The notes below the pieces were generated by a model. That model was not told the DNA's origin and searched no databases. It saw only the letters and a list, made by a program, of their open reading frames with translations. The position numbers were made by a program, and so were the translations under genes. Source: Helicobacter bilis (lineage in GTDB: Bacteria; Campylobacterota; Campylobacteria; Campylobacterales; Helicobacteraceae). Taken from it: a DNA stretch of 64,000 bases. Shown here piece by piece: positions 37,390 to 46,958 of this stretch. Position 1 is the stretch's first letter. Every line of letters starts with the position of its first letter. The DNA lies in assembly GCF_900198365.1 (NCBI RefSeq), contig NZ_FZMS01000001.1, positions 1 to 64,000 on the forward strand. Direction: 5' to 3'.

Positions 37390-37824
37390 CTAATAATTGA
37401 TGATAGAATGCAATCCATCATCAATTACAATAGATTTGCCACTTTTATAGATATGCAGACTGCCTACAAGATTCTCTCTTTCATAAAAGCCAATCTCTAG
37501 TCTATCTTTAGTTTTCCAAGCGTATTTTATAGTGGTTTGTTCGTCTATATATTCATAGTTTTCATTTGGTAAAGTTTGCGGTAAATACTCCATTTTTGTA
37601 AGCTCTAGCCATGTAGCATAAGCACTCTCAATCTCACCAGATTCTATAATATAGCGATTAAAATCAATGTCGCTAATATTACATATATAGATACAAATAC
37701 CGCCTTTGCATTGTTCCTTAAAACAGGCTAAGTTAGTAGAATCTGTTGCAAGTTTATTGTCTTTTGTAACAGCTAGTGCAATAGAAAAAAGTGTAAAAAA
37801 TAGAAATACTAAAAGCCTAGACAT
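37390..37824 (-). CDS. Secreted periplasmic protein of unknown function
   Basis: The 144-residue product begins with a signal peptide (MSRLLVFLFFTLFSIALAVT) and contains Cys pairs in ACFKEQC and GICIYIC that could form disulfides in the periplasm. The frame is open to 37854, but the ATG at 37824 is chosen because AAGGAAGT lies just upstream and the signal peptide then starts the protein. It sits 23 bases downstream of glmM and 8 bases upstream of the hydrolase-like gene. No family recognised. In H. pylori I recall lspA at this place, so this is a lineage-specific neighbour. Confidence 0.65.
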   Translation of the reverse strand: MSRLLVFLFFTLFSIALAVTKDNKLATDSTNLACFKEQCKGGICIYICNISDIDFNRYIIESGEIESAYATWLELTKMEYLPQTLPNENYEYIDEQTTIKYAWKTKDRLEIGFYERENLVGSLHIYKSGKSIVIDDGLHSIINY

Positions 37825-37847
37825 TATACTTCCTTTTTTAACATGCT

Positions 37848-39182
37848 TTAGCATAGAGTTTTTAAAAAAAGTTCTTGCAACTTAGCATTATAAGATTCAA
37901 GTTTTGCTTCATCATTGCCCTCAAGTAGAATGCGGATTTTATTCTCCGTGCCAGAGTAGCGGACTAAATGGCGGATTTTATGAGATTCTATATCTTTTAG
38001 AAGATCTTGTAGCCCTTGTATAGAATCTAGGGGCAACTTTTGCTTTATTTGAAGATTACTTTGCTTTTGTGGTGCAAGAGAAAAGGGATTTAATGTGTCT
38101 TTGCTTGTCTTATTGCTCTCTAACACAAGAGCTGCTACTTGCAGAGCAGAGACTAAGCCATCGCCTGTTTTTGCAAAATCTGAGAAGATAATATGTCCGC
38201 TTTGTTCCCCACCAAAGTTAAAGCCACTTTTAAGCATTGCTTGTAATACATATTTATCGCCGACATTGCATCGCTCTAGCTTAATATCATGCACTCTTAA
38301 GAAAGTCTCTAGCGCGATATTACTCATAAGTGTCGCTACTATGCCATTATTATGTAGCAATTTTTTCTTTTTTTGATAGAGGGCTAATGCCCCAATAAGT
38401 TTATCTCCATCGACTAAATTACCTTCATTATCAATCACTATCAATCTATCCGCATCACCATCAAGCCCAAAGCCAATATCCGCACGAAGCCTTTTTACCT
38501 CATCGGCTAATACATTTGGGTGCATTGCCCCGCAGTTTTCATTAATATTTGATCCATTTGGAGAATCACTTAGCACAATCACATCAGCACCAAGCTCTTC
38601 AAATACACTCGGGGCGACTTTATATGCCGCACCATTCGCACAATCAAGCACGATTCTTATCCCTTGCAAAGTCAAATGCTTAGGAAAAGAGTTTTTAATA
38701 TGCACGATATAGCGACCGATTACATCATCAATCCTTTTACTTGCACCAATCTCTGTGCCGATTTTATAATGTCTCTCTAAATCCTTGCTATGATATAAAG
38801 ATTCTATCTCTTGCTCTTTTGTCTCATCGAGTTTAAAGCCGTATTTATCAAAGAATTTAATGCCATTATCAAAGTAGGGATTATGACTAGCACTAATCAT
38901 AATGCCTGCATCACAACGCATATCTTCAGTCAAAAACGCAATAGCAGGTGTCGGCATAGGACCTACTTGTATCACATCCATACCAACGGCAGTCAGTCCA
39001 GATACAAGCGCATTTTCAACCATATAGCCACTTCGTCTTGTATCTTTGCCAACAAGGATTCTATTCCCAATAGAATCTCTTTGGAAATACAATCCAGCAG
39101 CAATGCCAAGCCGCAACGCAACCATAGCGGTAATATCCACACCAGCCTTACCCCTCACGCCATCTGTGCCAAAAATCTTCAT
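37848..39182 (-). CDS. glmM: Phosphoglucosamine mutase
   Basis: Converts glucosamine-6-phosphate to glucosamine-1-phosphate for UDP-GlcNAc, hence peptidoglycan and LPS. The 444-residue product begins [20 protein letters not shown], carries the phosphoserine loop [19 protein letters not shown] (catalytic Ser about residue 101), the metal loop [11 protein letters not shown], the substrate loop [10 protein letters not shown] and the phosphate-binding [15 protein letters not shown]. Length is typical. The head-to-head neighbour is rpsT, as in H. pylori. Confidence 0.98.
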   Translation of the reverse strand: MKIFGTDGVRGKAGVDITAMVALRLGIAAGLYFQRDSIGNRILVGKDTRRSGYMVENALVSGLTAVGMDVIQVGPMPTPAIAFLTEDMRCDAGIMISASHNPYFDNGIKFFDKYGFKLDETKEQEIESLYHSKDLERHYKIGTEIGASKRIDDVIGRYIVHIKNSFPKHLTLQGIRIVLDCANGAAYKVAPSVFEELGADVIVLSDSPNGSNINENCGAMHPNVLADEVKRLRADIGFGLDGDADRLIVIDNEGNLVDGDKLIGALALYQKKKKLLHNNGIVATLMSNIALETFLRVHDIKLERCNVGDKYVLQAMLKSGFNFGGEQSGHIIFSDFAKTGDGLVSALQVAALVLESNKTSKDTLNPFSLAPQKQSNLQIKQKLPLDSIQGLQDLLKDIESHKIRHLVRYSGTENKIRILLEGNDEAKLESYNAKLQELFLKTLC

Positions 39183-39289
39183 ATACTTCTTTCCTTAATG
39201 CAATAAATCATAAAATTTTAACATACTTTAAAGATTTTATGTTAAAATTAAGGCTTTTAATTTTTGTTATTTTATTGAAAAGGAAAAAC

Positions 39290-39562
39290 ATGGCAAATCA
39301 TAAGTCAGCAGAAAAACGCATTCGTCAAACAGAGAAAAGGACAGAACGCAATAGATATTATCGCACACGACTTAAAAACATCACAAAAGCAGTGCGTGAA
39401 GCAGTAGTAAGCAAAGACCTTGACAAAGCAAATGAAGCTTTCAAAATCGCAAACAAAGAGATCCACAAGTTTGTAAGCAAGGGAATCTTAAAGAAAAACA
39501 CAGCTGCACGAAAAGTAAGTCGACTAAATAGTGCAGTAAAAAAGCTTGGCCAAGCAGCATAA
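39290..39562 (+). CDS. rpsT: Small ribosomal subunit protein bS20
   Basis: Primary 16S-binding protein of the 30S body. The 90-residue product begins [20 protein letters not shown] and is highly basic and helical, ending [18 protein letters not shown]. The frame is open from 39239, but the ATG at 39290 after GAAAAGGAAAAAC gives the family start. It is divergent from glmM. Confidence 0.97.
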   Translation: MANHKSAEKRIRQTEKRTERNRYYRTRLKNITKAVREAVVSKDLDKANEAFKIANKEIHKFVSKGILKKNTAARKVSRLNSAVKKLGQAA

Positions 39563-39587
39563 CGCGTACTTATTAGGGGAAAAGAAT

Positions 39588-40489
39588 ATGAATAACAAAA
39601 TGAGTAGTGTCGAGATGATGGCAACCTATGATGCAGAGTGGTATAGCGATCAAGGAAATGAGAGTTACAAATCTGCAAAAGCAACACTTGATTGTATTGC
39701 AGAATTATTGCCGAACTTAAGCGATGGTGTAACGAGTGTCATTGATGTTGGTTGTGGTGTTGGCACATGGCTTAGGGCATGGCAGGAAAAATATGGCAAT
39801 ATTAGCATTTGTGGTATTGATGGCAATAGTGTGGAGAGCGAACGCTTTTTCATTCCATACAATTTTTTTCATAGGATAGATTTGACTGCAGATTCTAATG
39901 TGATAGTAAGCGAGGTTTTAGAGCATTGTAAAAATGCAGATATTAAAACTAATACGCAAAATACAAATGACACAAATAGCGATACGCTTGATGAGGCAAT
40001 GGGGGGGGGGGCAAACCCTTTAGTATCGCACAATCCTTAGAGGTTGCCGAGCATTTATACGCAGAATATGCAGAAAATTTTGTTCGTACTCTAACTTCCC
40101 TATCTGATATTATTCTTTTTTCCGCAGCAATTCCCCATCAAGGTGGCACACATCATGTCAATGAGCAACCACCAGCCTATTGGGCAGACATTTTTAAAAA
40201 ATATGACTATGTATGTTTCGATATTGTGCGTCCAAAGGTGTGGGAAAATACAAAAATTGCACATTGGTATAGACAGAACATAATGTTGTATGTTCATAAG
40301 GGTAAAGCAGAAATCTTTGAGGCATTAGGCTATAAAATCACGCCAAAGCCGATGCACTTGGTCCATCCTTTCATTTATGGATACATGAGCGATTGTCAGC
40401 TAGAGATCGAGAGATTAAATAAGAAGTTAAATAAAACATTTTTTAGACGATTAAATAGGTTGTCTAAAAAACTAAGAGGAAAATTATAA
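39588..40489 (+). CDS. Phase-variable SAM-dependent methyltransferase, OFF with G11
   Basis: Class I methyltransferase with motif I VIDVGCGVGTWLRAW at about residues 45-60, after a typical EWYSDQGNESYKSAKATLD lead. The frame stops at 40040, 17 codons into the tract region, but the next frame continues without a stop from 40013 to 40489 with the post-motif SLEVAEHLYAEYAENFV, IPHQGGTHHVNEQPPAYWAD and a basic C-terminus. G12 instead of G11 at 40001-40011 restores one protein of 300 residues. The tract lies in an Asn/Thr/Asp-rich insert directly before SLEVAEHL. The ATG at 39588 follows AGGGGAAAAG. The likely target is a glycan or surface molecule, inferred from relatives in polysaccharide clusters; no such cluster is nearby. 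Confidence 0.8.
40001..40011 (+). repeat. Poly-G tract (G11), coding contingency locus
   Basis: Eleven consecutive G residues inside the methyltransferase gene. Eleven gives a truncated product (stop at 40040); twelve gives the full-length enzyme. Confidence 0.9.
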
Positions 40490-40716
40490 TCTAACATTTA
40501 TGTAGAAGGTAAGTTATATAATGTTATTTTGCAATAGGTAATCTATGTAATATGGCTATATAGTTGTCATGACACCATATTGAAAATTAAGCCACAAGAA
40601 AATCTCACCATCAAATACATGCTATGTAGTAACTCATAAAGACTTAGATGAAACTTGTTTTATAAGTTATATAGAATTCTAGGGGTGATAAAGCACAACA
40701 AATCTTATCTTAGACT

Positions 40717-41721
40717 TTATTCACTATCCACAAGCACACTCATGCCTACGCGTAAGCCTTCTACTTTTTGTGTTGGGCGGGCTTCTATCTCAAAAGTTTT
40801 CATATCATAGTTTTGTGTGCTAGCTGTTGCTTTCCATGTGGCAAAATCGCCCATTGCAGCGATATAGGTAACGCGAAATTCCACTTCTTTATTTAATGCG
40901 GGTATAAAACCCTTAAAGGTATTCCCTTTCTGGAATCTTTGCAAATGATTCTCATCGACACTTAAACGCAACCAAGAATCATTTAAATCAAGCAGCATAA
41001 CAACAGGAAAACCACTCGGGGCTAACTCTCCACTATGCACTAAAATATTACTCACTTCACCATCTGCTGGTGCAAACGCCTCAATGTCTTTTACATAGGC
41101 TTCTACCTCTTGGACCTGCCCTAATGCTGCTTTTTCTTTCTCTAGGGCTGCCTTTTTTGCTTCATCTCTTGTGCCACTTAAGGCAAGTTTATATTGTTGA
41201 TATGTTGTGCTTTCATTATATTTTGCACTTTGATAGGCTGCAAATGCTTCATCTCGCCTTTGCAAACTCATCACACCTTCATTGTATAGCTGCTGGATTC
41301 TCTTATAGGTTTTTTCTGCTAGTTTTGCTTGCGCACTTGCTGCTTGCCATACATCTTTTGCGGATTCTATGGTTTCATTACGCGTTCCACTATGCACTTC
41401 TTCATTTAATGCCTTTGCTGCTTCATATCCTGCTTGGGCTTGTGTGAGTTTTGCTTCTAATTCTGGGCTTTTAATCGTAAAGACTACATCACCTTTTTTT
41501 ACTACATCGCCTTTATGCACTAAAATCTCATCAATGCGTCCTGCAAGTTTTGAGCTAACACTATATTCTTTTGCACTTATTTGCCCTTGAAAGATCTGCT
41601 TTTTAGGAAGATAAGCACGATAAAATGTGCCAACAAGCCATATTATAATGAGTGCAAACGCAACGACAATAAACACAACAGAAGCTAACTTTTTCTTATC
41701 TTTTAGAATCTCTTGTAGCAT
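40717..41721 (-). CDS. HlyD-family membrane fusion (periplasmic adaptor) protein
   Basis: The 334-residue adaptor has an N-terminal membrane anchor (VVFIVVAFALIIIWLVGTF, about residues 15-33), a lipoyl half (SVSSKLAGRIDEILVHKGDV VKKGDVV region, about 49-68), a long helical hairpin rich in Ala/Gln/Lys (about 80-205) and a second lipoyl half with APADGEVSNILVHSGELAPS. It connects an inner-membrane transporter with a TolC-type channel. It starts 9 bases after the TolC-like gene. In H. pylori the corresponding pair is followed by ABC-2 permease genes; here none follows. Confidence 0.85.
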   Translation of the reverse strand: MLQEILKDKKKLASVVFIVVAFALIIIWLVGTFYRAYLPKKQIFQGQISAKEYSVSSKLAGRIDEILVHKGDVVKKGDVVFTIKSPELEAKLTQAQAGYEAAKALNEEVHSGTRNETIESAKDVWQAASAQAKLAEKTYKRIQQLYNEGVMSLQRRDEAFAAYQSAKYNESTTYQQYKLALSGTRDEAKKAALEKEKAALGQVQEVEAYVKDIEAFAPADGEVSNILVHSGELAPSGFPVVMLLDLNDSWLRLSVDENHLQRFQKGNTFKGFIPALNKEVEFRVTYIAAMGDFATWKATASTQNYDMKTFEIEARPTQKVEGLRVGMSVLVDSE

Positions 41722-41730
41722 ATTTTCTCC

Positions 41731-43269
41731 CTATTTTTGTATTGCAAAAAATGTGTCAAGATCGCCACTTAATGCTTGTAACTTCGCAAATGCAACAATC
41801 ATTTTATAGGCTACACCCTTTTGCTCGACTATGACAGAATCTAGCGCATTCCTTGCATCTACTACAGAATCATTTGTAACAAGCCCTTGAGAGAATGCCC
41901 TCTCTTTTAATCGCAAGTTCTCTTTTGCAAGGGCAATGCTAGAATCAAGGGCTTCATAACTCTCTTTATATAGCTTTATTTGCTTATAAGTTGTTTTTAC
42001 AAGTAGCTCCATTTTCTGCACAGCTTCTATCTCAAGTGCGCTTGCTTGCATTTGCATAATCTTTGCACCTTGATATTTTTGCAGTCTGCCTTGTGGGCTA
42101 AGTAGCGTCCATCTAGCTGCAACCCCTGCATACCAATTTGGCATCATTTGCTCCATTTTTGACCTATTATCAGTTACCATAAAAGATGCAAAAGCACCGA
42201 TTTTTGGAGTGAATCTACCAAGTTCTAATCGCTTTGTGTAATCTGCCATAGTGATTTTATTATGTGCGATTTGTAAGGCGGGATAGGTTTTAAGTGTCGC
42301 TTCTTTGTAGTATTCAAATGATTTTAACTCTAAGTTTGGATTTATGGCTAGAAGTGAAGTTGGATTAGAATCTGTTGTTTGTAAAATGCTATCAAGTGTA
42401 AATTTTGCTATATCAAGGGCATTTTCTGCACTTCTTCTTTGATTTTTAGCCTTATCATAGGCTACTTGTGCACCGAGTAGCTCAATGTCTGCGATTTGCC
42501 CTAGTCTGTGAAGTTTTTTTGAATTTTCATAATGTTTGAGTGTGCTTTCTTCTGTGGATTGCAATGCGTTTAGAGTCTCTTTTGCAAGCACAACGCTATA
42601 ATAAATTGTTACTAACTCTTCAAAAGTGGCTAATTCCTTAAGTCTTAACGCCTGATAGGAATCTTTTAGGGCGACTTTAGCAAGTTTATTGCCATAATAT
42701 CTAGCACCACCGGTATAGAGCGGATATAAAATATTTAATGCACCAACGACAACATCTTGCTCTAAAAGAGTGATGGGCGTGCCATAGAATTGCAAAAGTG
42801 AGACAAGCTGTCCGCCCATTTGACCACCTTGTCCTGCTAGATTCTGTGCATCTTGCAACACCTTATTATATTGCGCTCTATCATGAATGAGATCGATTTG
42901 GATTTTATTGCCAAGATGAAGATACAAGGCATTTAAATCGATTTGTGGCAAGTATGATAGTTTTGCGGCTAGATTTAGTTTTTCCATATTTTGCGTGTTG
43001 AGATATTGTGCTTTTGTGCCTTGATTGTTACGCAATACATCTTGCCATGCGTCATAAATGCTTATGTTTTTGCTTGTATTTTTTGTGTTTTTAGAATCTA
43101 GGTTTTGTGCGGTTATGTAATCAGATTGCGTTATGTAGTCTTTGGCTTGTATATTCTTTTTGAGTGAAGTTTGATTAGCATAGCATGTGTATGATAGCAT
43201 AATGCCAAATAGCCAACATAATGGCAGCAACCCTAATGGCAACTTTGCGGCATATTTGCAATGATTCAT
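41731..43269 (-). CDS. TolC-family outer membrane efflux protein
   Basis: The 512-residue product has a signal peptide (LGLLPLCWLFGIMLSYTCYA) and the repeated helical and barrel organisation of TolC. Visible features are SIYDAWQDVLRNN near the N-terminus, AKLSYLPQIDLNALYLHLGN, and in the second half FTPKIGAFASFMVTDN and LKERAFSQGLVTNDSVVDAR. The frame is open to 43341, but AAGGG before the ATG at 43269 and the signal peptide favour that start. It is first in a two-gene unit with the HlyD homologue. Transported substrate unknown. Confidence 0.85.
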   Translation of the reverse strand: MNHCKYAAKLPLGLLPLCWLFGIMLSYTCYANQTSLKKNIQAKDYITQSDYITAQNLDSKNTKNTSKNISIYDAWQDVLRNNQGTKAQYLNTQNMEKLNLAAKLSYLPQIDLNALYLHLGNKIQIDLIHDRAQYNKVLQDAQNLAGQGGQMGGQLVSLLQFYGTPITLLEQDVVVGALNILYPLYTGGARYYGNKLAKVALKDSYQALRLKELATFEELVTIYYSVVLAKETLNALQSTEESTLKHYENSKKLHRLGQIADIELLGAQVAYDKAKNQRRSAENALDIAKFTLDSILQTTDSNPTSLLAINPNLELKSFEYYKEATLKTYPALQIAHNKITMADYTKRLELGRFTPKIGAFASFMVTDNRSKMEQMMPNWYAGVAARWTLLSPQGRLQKYQGAKIMQMQASALEIEAVQKMELLVKTTYKQIKLYKESYEALDSSIALAKENLRLKERAFSQGLVTNDSVVDARNALDSVIVEQKGVAYKMIVAFAKLQALSGDLDTFFAIQK

Positions 43270-43577
43270 TTCTAAACCCTTAAAATAAGATAAGGCATGT
43301 AAAACTAAAGTATAGTGTTGATTATAGTCAATATTCAACAATAAAGGACTTATATGCTAGTTTTTAAATTGATAAACGATCTCTATTGTTAAGAAATATC
43401 CATGCTAACAGATTGATATGCAAATTGACTTAATGTCAGTTTGTTATAGTATCTCATTGCAATAAGACTAAATTTTATCATTTGGATTAGTAGGTTTCAA
43501 AAAGATTGCGTGAAGAGTTATCTTGTCTGCAAACCTAAGTCCATGCAAACTGATCCTACATAAATACTATTACACCC
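43270..43577. other. Intergenic stretch upstream of the tolC-hlyD unit
   Basis: About 308 bases between the rnj stop and the TolC-like gene start. It should hold the promoter of the efflux unit and the 3' end of the rsmA-rnj transcript, but I found no clear consensus boxes, repeats or genes. Confidence 0.4.
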
Positions 43578-45848
43578 TTACAGATTCCCTTCATTTTCAT
43601 TAATAGTCTCACTCACAATAGATTCTAAGTGTGTATCTAGCATATCATGTTCTTTATGTGGGGCATTTTGTGTCATTTTTTGTCGCACTTCGCCATCGAT
43701 TAAGACATTTACTAAAATGGCTGGATATTTTTTAAAGCGTTTGAAAAGTAGCTTTCTTAATACGCTAAACAAGTCATTCTCTAAACTTTTTGCATCTTTA
43801 AAAATAGTTGGCTTTGCATTGCTAAAGTGCATATTGATATTATCCATAACAAACTTTGCTAGTTCTGCTTCTTCTTTCTGTCCTAAGATTCCAAAGACAT
43901 TGATTCTGTTTTCTAGAATCTTTCTTTTTTGCATATCCATACGCAAGGTTAGAATAAAGATTCCATCATTTGCAAGGAGATTTCGTTCATTTATCACATC
44001 ATTTTCAATCCGTCTATTTGCTTGATTATCCACAAAGCTTTTACCTGTCCGCACGGATTTTACTTTACGCATGTAGTTTGGATTGACTTCGATTTGATCG
44101 CCATCTTCCATAAGATAGATATTTTTTTCTAGCACACCACAAGCAATAGCGGTTTGCTTGTGCTTTGCGATATGGTTATATTCGCCATGCACTGGTAGGA
44201 AAAACTTAGGTTTAATTAATCTTAGCATGAGCTTTTGTTCTTCTTGGGCGGCATGTCCGCTTACATGGATTTCGCTGAAATCTTGATAGGCGACTTTTGC
44301 CCCTGCTTTCATAATGAGATTAATGACTGCGGATACACTGCCCTCATTTCCCGGAATTGCCTTTGCAGATAGTATTACCATGTCTGTTGGCTTGATTTTA
44401 ATATGTCTGTGCTCATCAGTTGCCATGCGATATAATGCACTCATTGTTTCGCCCTGACTGCCTGTCGTTACGATTAGCACTTCTTCATCTGGATATTGCA
44501 ATACTTCATGTGCTTCAATAAATACATTGCTTGGTAAATCAATATAACCTAACTCTCTTGCAATATCAAGGTTTTTTTCCATTGAACGCCCTATAACTGC
44601 GACTTTGCGATTATATTTCAATCCATACGAGATAGCCTGATACACTCTGTGTATATTTGAGCTAAAAGTGCTCATAATCACTCTGCCTGTGGCGTTTTTA
44701 AAGAGATTATCAAAAGTTGGTCCCACACTTGCTTCACTTGGAGTTACACCGCTTTTATGAGAATTTGTAGAATCACTTAAAAGCAGCATTACCCCCTCTT
44801 CGCCATAATGTGCTAATCTGTGTAAATCTGTGGGGAGATTATCAATAGGGGTATGGTCTATCTTAAAATCACCTGTGTGCATAATAACCCCTGCTTCTGT
44901 GCGGATAGCAAGGGCAGAACTATCAATAATGCTATGTGTAATATGAATCCACTCAATCTCAAAGTCGCCAATTCTAACTGGGCTTCTTTTCTCTACAATG
45001 TGAAATAATGATTTATATTGCTTCAAGCCGTGCTCTTCAAACTTATTGCCAACAAGCCCTAATGCAAGCGGTGTACCATAGAGTGGAAACTGAAACTGCT
45101 TGTAAAAGTAAGGCACTGCACCAATATGGTCTTCATGTGCGTGTGTAATCACAACGGCTACAATCTTATTTTTAATACTTTGAATATAGTGAAAATCTGG
45201 TATCAAGATATCAACACCGGGCATACTCTCATCTGGAAAACTCATGCCAATATCAATGACAATCGCACTCTTTTCAGTCTCAATAATAGTCATATTGCCA
45301 CCGATTTCGCCAAGCCCACCAAGTGGTGTGATACGCACTTTTGCGTTTGTGTTGAGGTTTAGTTTATGATGCGGATTGAGAGAGCCTTTTTGAATCTTTG
45401 TATTTGCTTCAACACCTTTTTTTAAGTCTTTATGAAAAGAGAGATTCCCTTTTTCATTTGTAGTCTTTATCTTTCTTGTGCCATCTTCATGTTTTTCTTC
45501 TTCATATCTCTCTCTTTTTTGTCGCATGGCATGTTTATTTTCACCTACCCACTTTCTATTTTCTGTATTAGAATCTTTTGCATACTCGTTTTTAAATTGC
45601 GGTTTAAAATTTCGCTTTTTATGCTCATTTACAGAACGCATATTAGAATCTTCTCTTTTGTTAGAATCTTCTGGAGTATGTGCGGGATTTTTAGGGCGAG
45701 GCTTTCTTGCATGTGTGTTATGTCTTTCGCCTTTTTGTGTGTCTGTGTGTTCCTGCCTTGTGCGTCTTTTTTGCTCTTTGTTTAACATATCATTTGGCAC
45801 ACTTGCTTGTTCTTCACTCTTATTTTGCGTGTATTCATTTTCATTCAT
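43578..45848 (-). CDS. rnj: Ribonuclease J with long basic N-terminal extension
   Basis: Metallo-beta-lactamase/beta-CASP nuclease with 5'-exonuclease and endonuclease activity, the main mRNA-decay enzyme in Helicobacter. The core starts near residue 170 (RITPLGGLGEIGGNMTIIET); the metal motif is VITHAHEDHIGAVPYF, followed by HTGDFKIDHTPID, the beta-CASP motif GRSMEKNLDIA and the C-terminal HVSGHAAQEEQKLMLRLIKP. About 165 residues rich in Lys, Arg, Glu, Asn precede the core, a Helicobacter-type extension that is probably disordered and RNA-binding. Its ATG overlaps the rsmA stop by 4 bases (ATGA). Confidence 0.95.
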   Translation of the reverse strand: MNENEYTQNKSEEQASVPNDMLNKEQKRRTRQEHTDTQKGERHNTHARKPRPKNPAHTPEDSNKREDSNMRSVNEHKKRNFKPQFKNEYAKDSNTENRKWVGENKHAMRQKRERYEEEKHEDGTRKIKTTNEKGNLSFHKDLKKGVEANTKIQKGSLNPHHKLNLNTNAKVRITPLGGLGEIGGNMTIIETEKSAIVIDIGMSFPDESMPGVDILIPDFHYIQSIKNKIVAVVITHAHEDHIGAVPYFYKQFQFPLYGTPLALGLVGNKFEEHGLKQYKSLFHIVEKRSPVRIGDFEIEWIHITHSIIDSSALAIRTEAGVIMHTGDFKIDHTPIDNLPTDLHRLAHYGEEGVMLLLSDSTNSHKSGVTPSEASVGPTFDNLFKNATGRVIMSTFSSNIHRVYQAISYGLKYNRKVAVIGRSMEKNLDIARELGYIDLPSNVFIEAHEVLQYPDEEVLIVTTGSQGETMSALYRMATDEHRHIKIKPTDMVILSAKAIPGNEGSVSAVINLIMKAGAKVAYQDFSEIHVSGHAAQEEQKLMLRLIKPKFFLPVHGEYNHIAKHKQTAIACGVLEKNIYLMEDGDQIEVNPNYMRKVKSVRTGKSFVDNQANRRIENDVINERNLLANDGIFILTLRMDMQKRKILENRINVFGILGQKEEAELAKFVMDNINMHFSNAKPTIFKDAKSLENDLFSVLRKLLFKRFKKYPAILVNVLIDGEVRQKMTQNAPHKEHDMLDTHLESIVSETINENEGNL

Positions 45849-46783
45849 TGTTTATCCTTTTTTATAGCATTATATATATGCAACATATTGCAATATTCTT
45901 GTAAGCCTACTTCATGCGCTCTTACATTCTCATCTAATTGCATGGTTTGAAAGATATGTTTTAGCATTGCCTTATCTCTCAGTTTATCATATTGCATAAG
46001 ATTTGAAAAGAGCTTTTTACGCGGTGCAAGGAATGCAAAATGCAGCAAAGATTCTAAATCTTGCGTATAATGACACTTCCCGCGTTTAAAGCAAAATACT
46101 GCTGACTCCACTTTTGGTGGTGGATTAAACGCTTCTTTTGGCACGGAAAAAAGATAGGATATATCCCCAAAAGATTGTGCTAAAAGGCTAAGGCTACAAT
46201 ATGTGCTATCCTTTTGTTTCGCACAAAATTTTTGTGCCACTTCTTTTTGTGTCATTACAAGAAATCCCTTGCAATGCGTATCCTTTAAGGCTTGCAATAT
46301 AATTGCAGTTGCAATATAATAGGGAAGATTTGAGACCAAAAAGTAATCACTATTAAGCAAATAAGAATCGTTATGTCGCACTTTTAGCACATCAGCTTGC
46401 ACAAGTTGCAATCTATTTGTTTCTATCTCATGATGATAGTTTTTCTCTGCTTGTGTGATTAAATCATAATCGATTTCATACGCTAAAAGTCTATATTTGC
46501 TTAAAAGTCTTTTGGTTAAATCGCCCAAGCCAATCCCCACTTCGATTAATCGCACGCTTTTATCAATCTCTGCGGCAATATCTTGGGGAATGGATTGGAA
46601 GATTCTATCAAGTATTACAGAATCATGTAAAAAATGCTGTCCTAAACTCTTTTTATGATGAAAATGTGTTTTGCTTTTTTCATGCTGTTTTAATGTCGCT
46701 TTTTCTAAGCTTTTAGTTTTATAAGTTCTAGAATCTACATTGATTCTAGATTCTGTAATGTAAGATTCTAATGTATCTTGCAT
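45845..46783 (-). CDS. rsmA: 16S rRNA dimethyladenosine transferase RsmA/KsgA
   Basis: Dimethylates two adenosines in the 16S 3' terminal helix during 30S maturation. The 312-residue product has KKSLGQHFLHDSVILDRIF, motif I IEVGIGLGDLTKRLL, the catalytic NLPYYIATAII and FNPPPKVESAVFCFKRG. The frame is open to 46834, but the ATG at 46783 follows GGGAGACATA; a further 45-residue polar lead before KKSLGQHFL remains. It is translationally coupled to rnj, the order also seen in H. pylori. Confidence 0.95.
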   Translation of the reverse strand: MQDTLESYITESRINVDSRTYKTKSLEKATLKQHEKSKTHFHHKKSLGQHFLHDSVILDRIFQSIPQDIAAEIDKSVRLIEVGIGLGDLTKRLLSKYRLLAYEIDYDLITQAEKNYHHEIETNRLQLVQADVLKVRHNDSYLLNSDYFLVSNLPYYIATAIILQALKDTHCKGFLVMTQKEVAQKFCAKQKDSTYCSLSLLAQSFGDISYLFSVPKEAFNPPPKVESAVFCFKRGKCHYTQDLESLLHFAFLAPRKKLFSNLMQYDKLRDKAMLKHIFQTMQLDENVRAHEVGLQEYCNMLHIYNAIKKDKQ

Positions 46784-46958
46784 TATGTCTCCCATTTTCT
46801 GTTTTGTTTGTATGTAGCTATATCTTAAGGGCATAGCCTTAAATTCATTTCATATTTTGACTGACTTTATCTTGTAAATAATTAGCTAAACTTATGACTT
46901 TAATATTATTTTTCAGTGAAATTATAACGATTTTTCTATGTTAAGTAAAGGGGATATT

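Noticed and set aside
39588-40489. Methyltransferase as an ordinary dead pseudogene
   Set aside because: The only lesion is in an 11-base G tract, the rest of both frames is intact, and one added G restores the enzyme, which fits phase variation better than decay.
40549-40581. AATATGG/CCATATT pairing around a TGTCATGACA palindrome between convergent genes
   Set aside because: Only a 7-bp stem with a 19-base loop in AT-rich DNA; not convincing as a terminator or binding site.
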